Part shown: in pieces, positions 6,059 through 6,123 of the stretch
Layout of the letters: every line of letters starts with the position of its first letter
How positions within the stretch are numbered: position 1 is the stretch's first letter
Assembly: GCA_016194825.1 (NCBI GenBank)
Contig: JACQAR010000003.1
Span: forward strand, 1-6,123
Source of the DNA: Chlamydiia bacterium
GTDB lineage: Bacteria > Chlamydiota > Chlamydiia > Chlamydiales > SM23-39
Direction of reading: 5' to 3'
DNA length: 6,123 bases
Translations under genes and position numbers: made by a program
Notes under the pieces: generated by a model
The model's database searches: none
What the model was told of the DNA's origin: nothing
The model's input: only the letters and a program-made list of their open reading frames with translations

Positions 6059-6123
6059 ATGGGACAAAAGCAGAAACATGAAGTCAGGCTGAGGGACGAA
6101 GAAAGGGAGCTTTTAATCAGGAA
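6059..6123 (+). CDS. IS630-family transposase, N-terminal fragment (cut by window edge)
   Basis: The 21 visible codons read MGQKQKHEVRLRDEERELLI plus one arginine before the window ends. The pattern of a short basic start, then V-x-L-x-x-E-E-R-x-x-L, resembles the beginning of IS630 transposases, just ahead of the helix-turn-helix DNA-binding region. The start is fixed by the strong AAAGGAG 6 bases upstream and by its position about 72 bases inside the element tip. Family assignment rests mainly on the matching terminal repeat and the C-terminal fragment at the other edge, because so few residues are visible. Confidence 0.75.
   Translation, partial: MGQKQKHEVRLRDEERELLIR

Larger units (their letters stand above)
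5987..6123 (+). mobile_element. IS630-like insertion sequence, 5' end of right copy
   Basis: This stretch contains the terminal repeat, a short untranslated leader with a candidate promoter, a strong ribosome binding site and the first 21 transposase codons. It has the same orientation as the left copy. Only about 137 bases are visible; the remainder lies beyond the window. The left and right edges together show both ends of one element type but from two different chromosomal positions. Confidence 0.8.

Overview
The window is a block of ordinary bacterial chromosome, about 5.85 kb, held between two partial insertion sequences of the IS630 type. Both insertion sequences lie in the same orientation. 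At the left edge are the last 37 codons of a transposase and the 3' tip of the element. At the right edge are the 5' tip and the first 21 codons of a transposase. The two tips match as inverted repeats (25 of 27 positions), so they look like opposite ends of the same or a nearly identical element. The left edge holds about 138 bases of element and the right edge about 137. This near-symmetry suggests the window is a whole assembly contig that stops inside a multicopy repeat.

Between the elements are two divergent transcription units. On the minus strand is a 10-TM drug/metabolite (EamA-like) transporter (138-1037). On the plus strand is a three-gene operon with a good sigma70-type promoter at 1056-1084. 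It encodes a long secreted TPR-type helical repeat protein (1104-3718, broken by a frameshift near 2988-2995), a membrane-anchored von Willebrand factor A protein (3724-5436), and RsmD, the 16S rRNA guanine-N2 methyltransferase (5433-5987). The gap from the TPR gene to the VWA gene is 5 bases, and the VWA gene overlaps rsmD by an ATGA, so the three are very likely cotranscribed and partly translationally coupled.

The TPR and VWA proteins are probably cell-envelope partners: one carries a signal peptide, the other an N-terminal membrane anchor followed by a proline-rich extracytoplasmic stretch. The pairing recalls Bat-type VWA/TPR operons, but no specific function can be assigned. rsmD looks like an unrelated housekeeping passenger. 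Both outer genes (transporter and rsmD) end in a TAG stop that lies exactly on the insertion-sequence junction, so their original 3' ends may have been replaced.

The organism is a diderm-style bacterium with base composition near balanced by eye. A Chlamydia-related or other PVC-group bacterium would fit the secreted TPR plus VWA style and the IS load, but this is a guess from protein style and not a demonstrated assignment. No RNA gene, CRISPR array, origin or clear intrinsic terminator was seen. No stretch longer than 300 bases lacks a gene. I found no convincing new biological system; the most useful observations are the insertion-sequence junctions, the broken TPR gene and the unusual VWA protein architecture.
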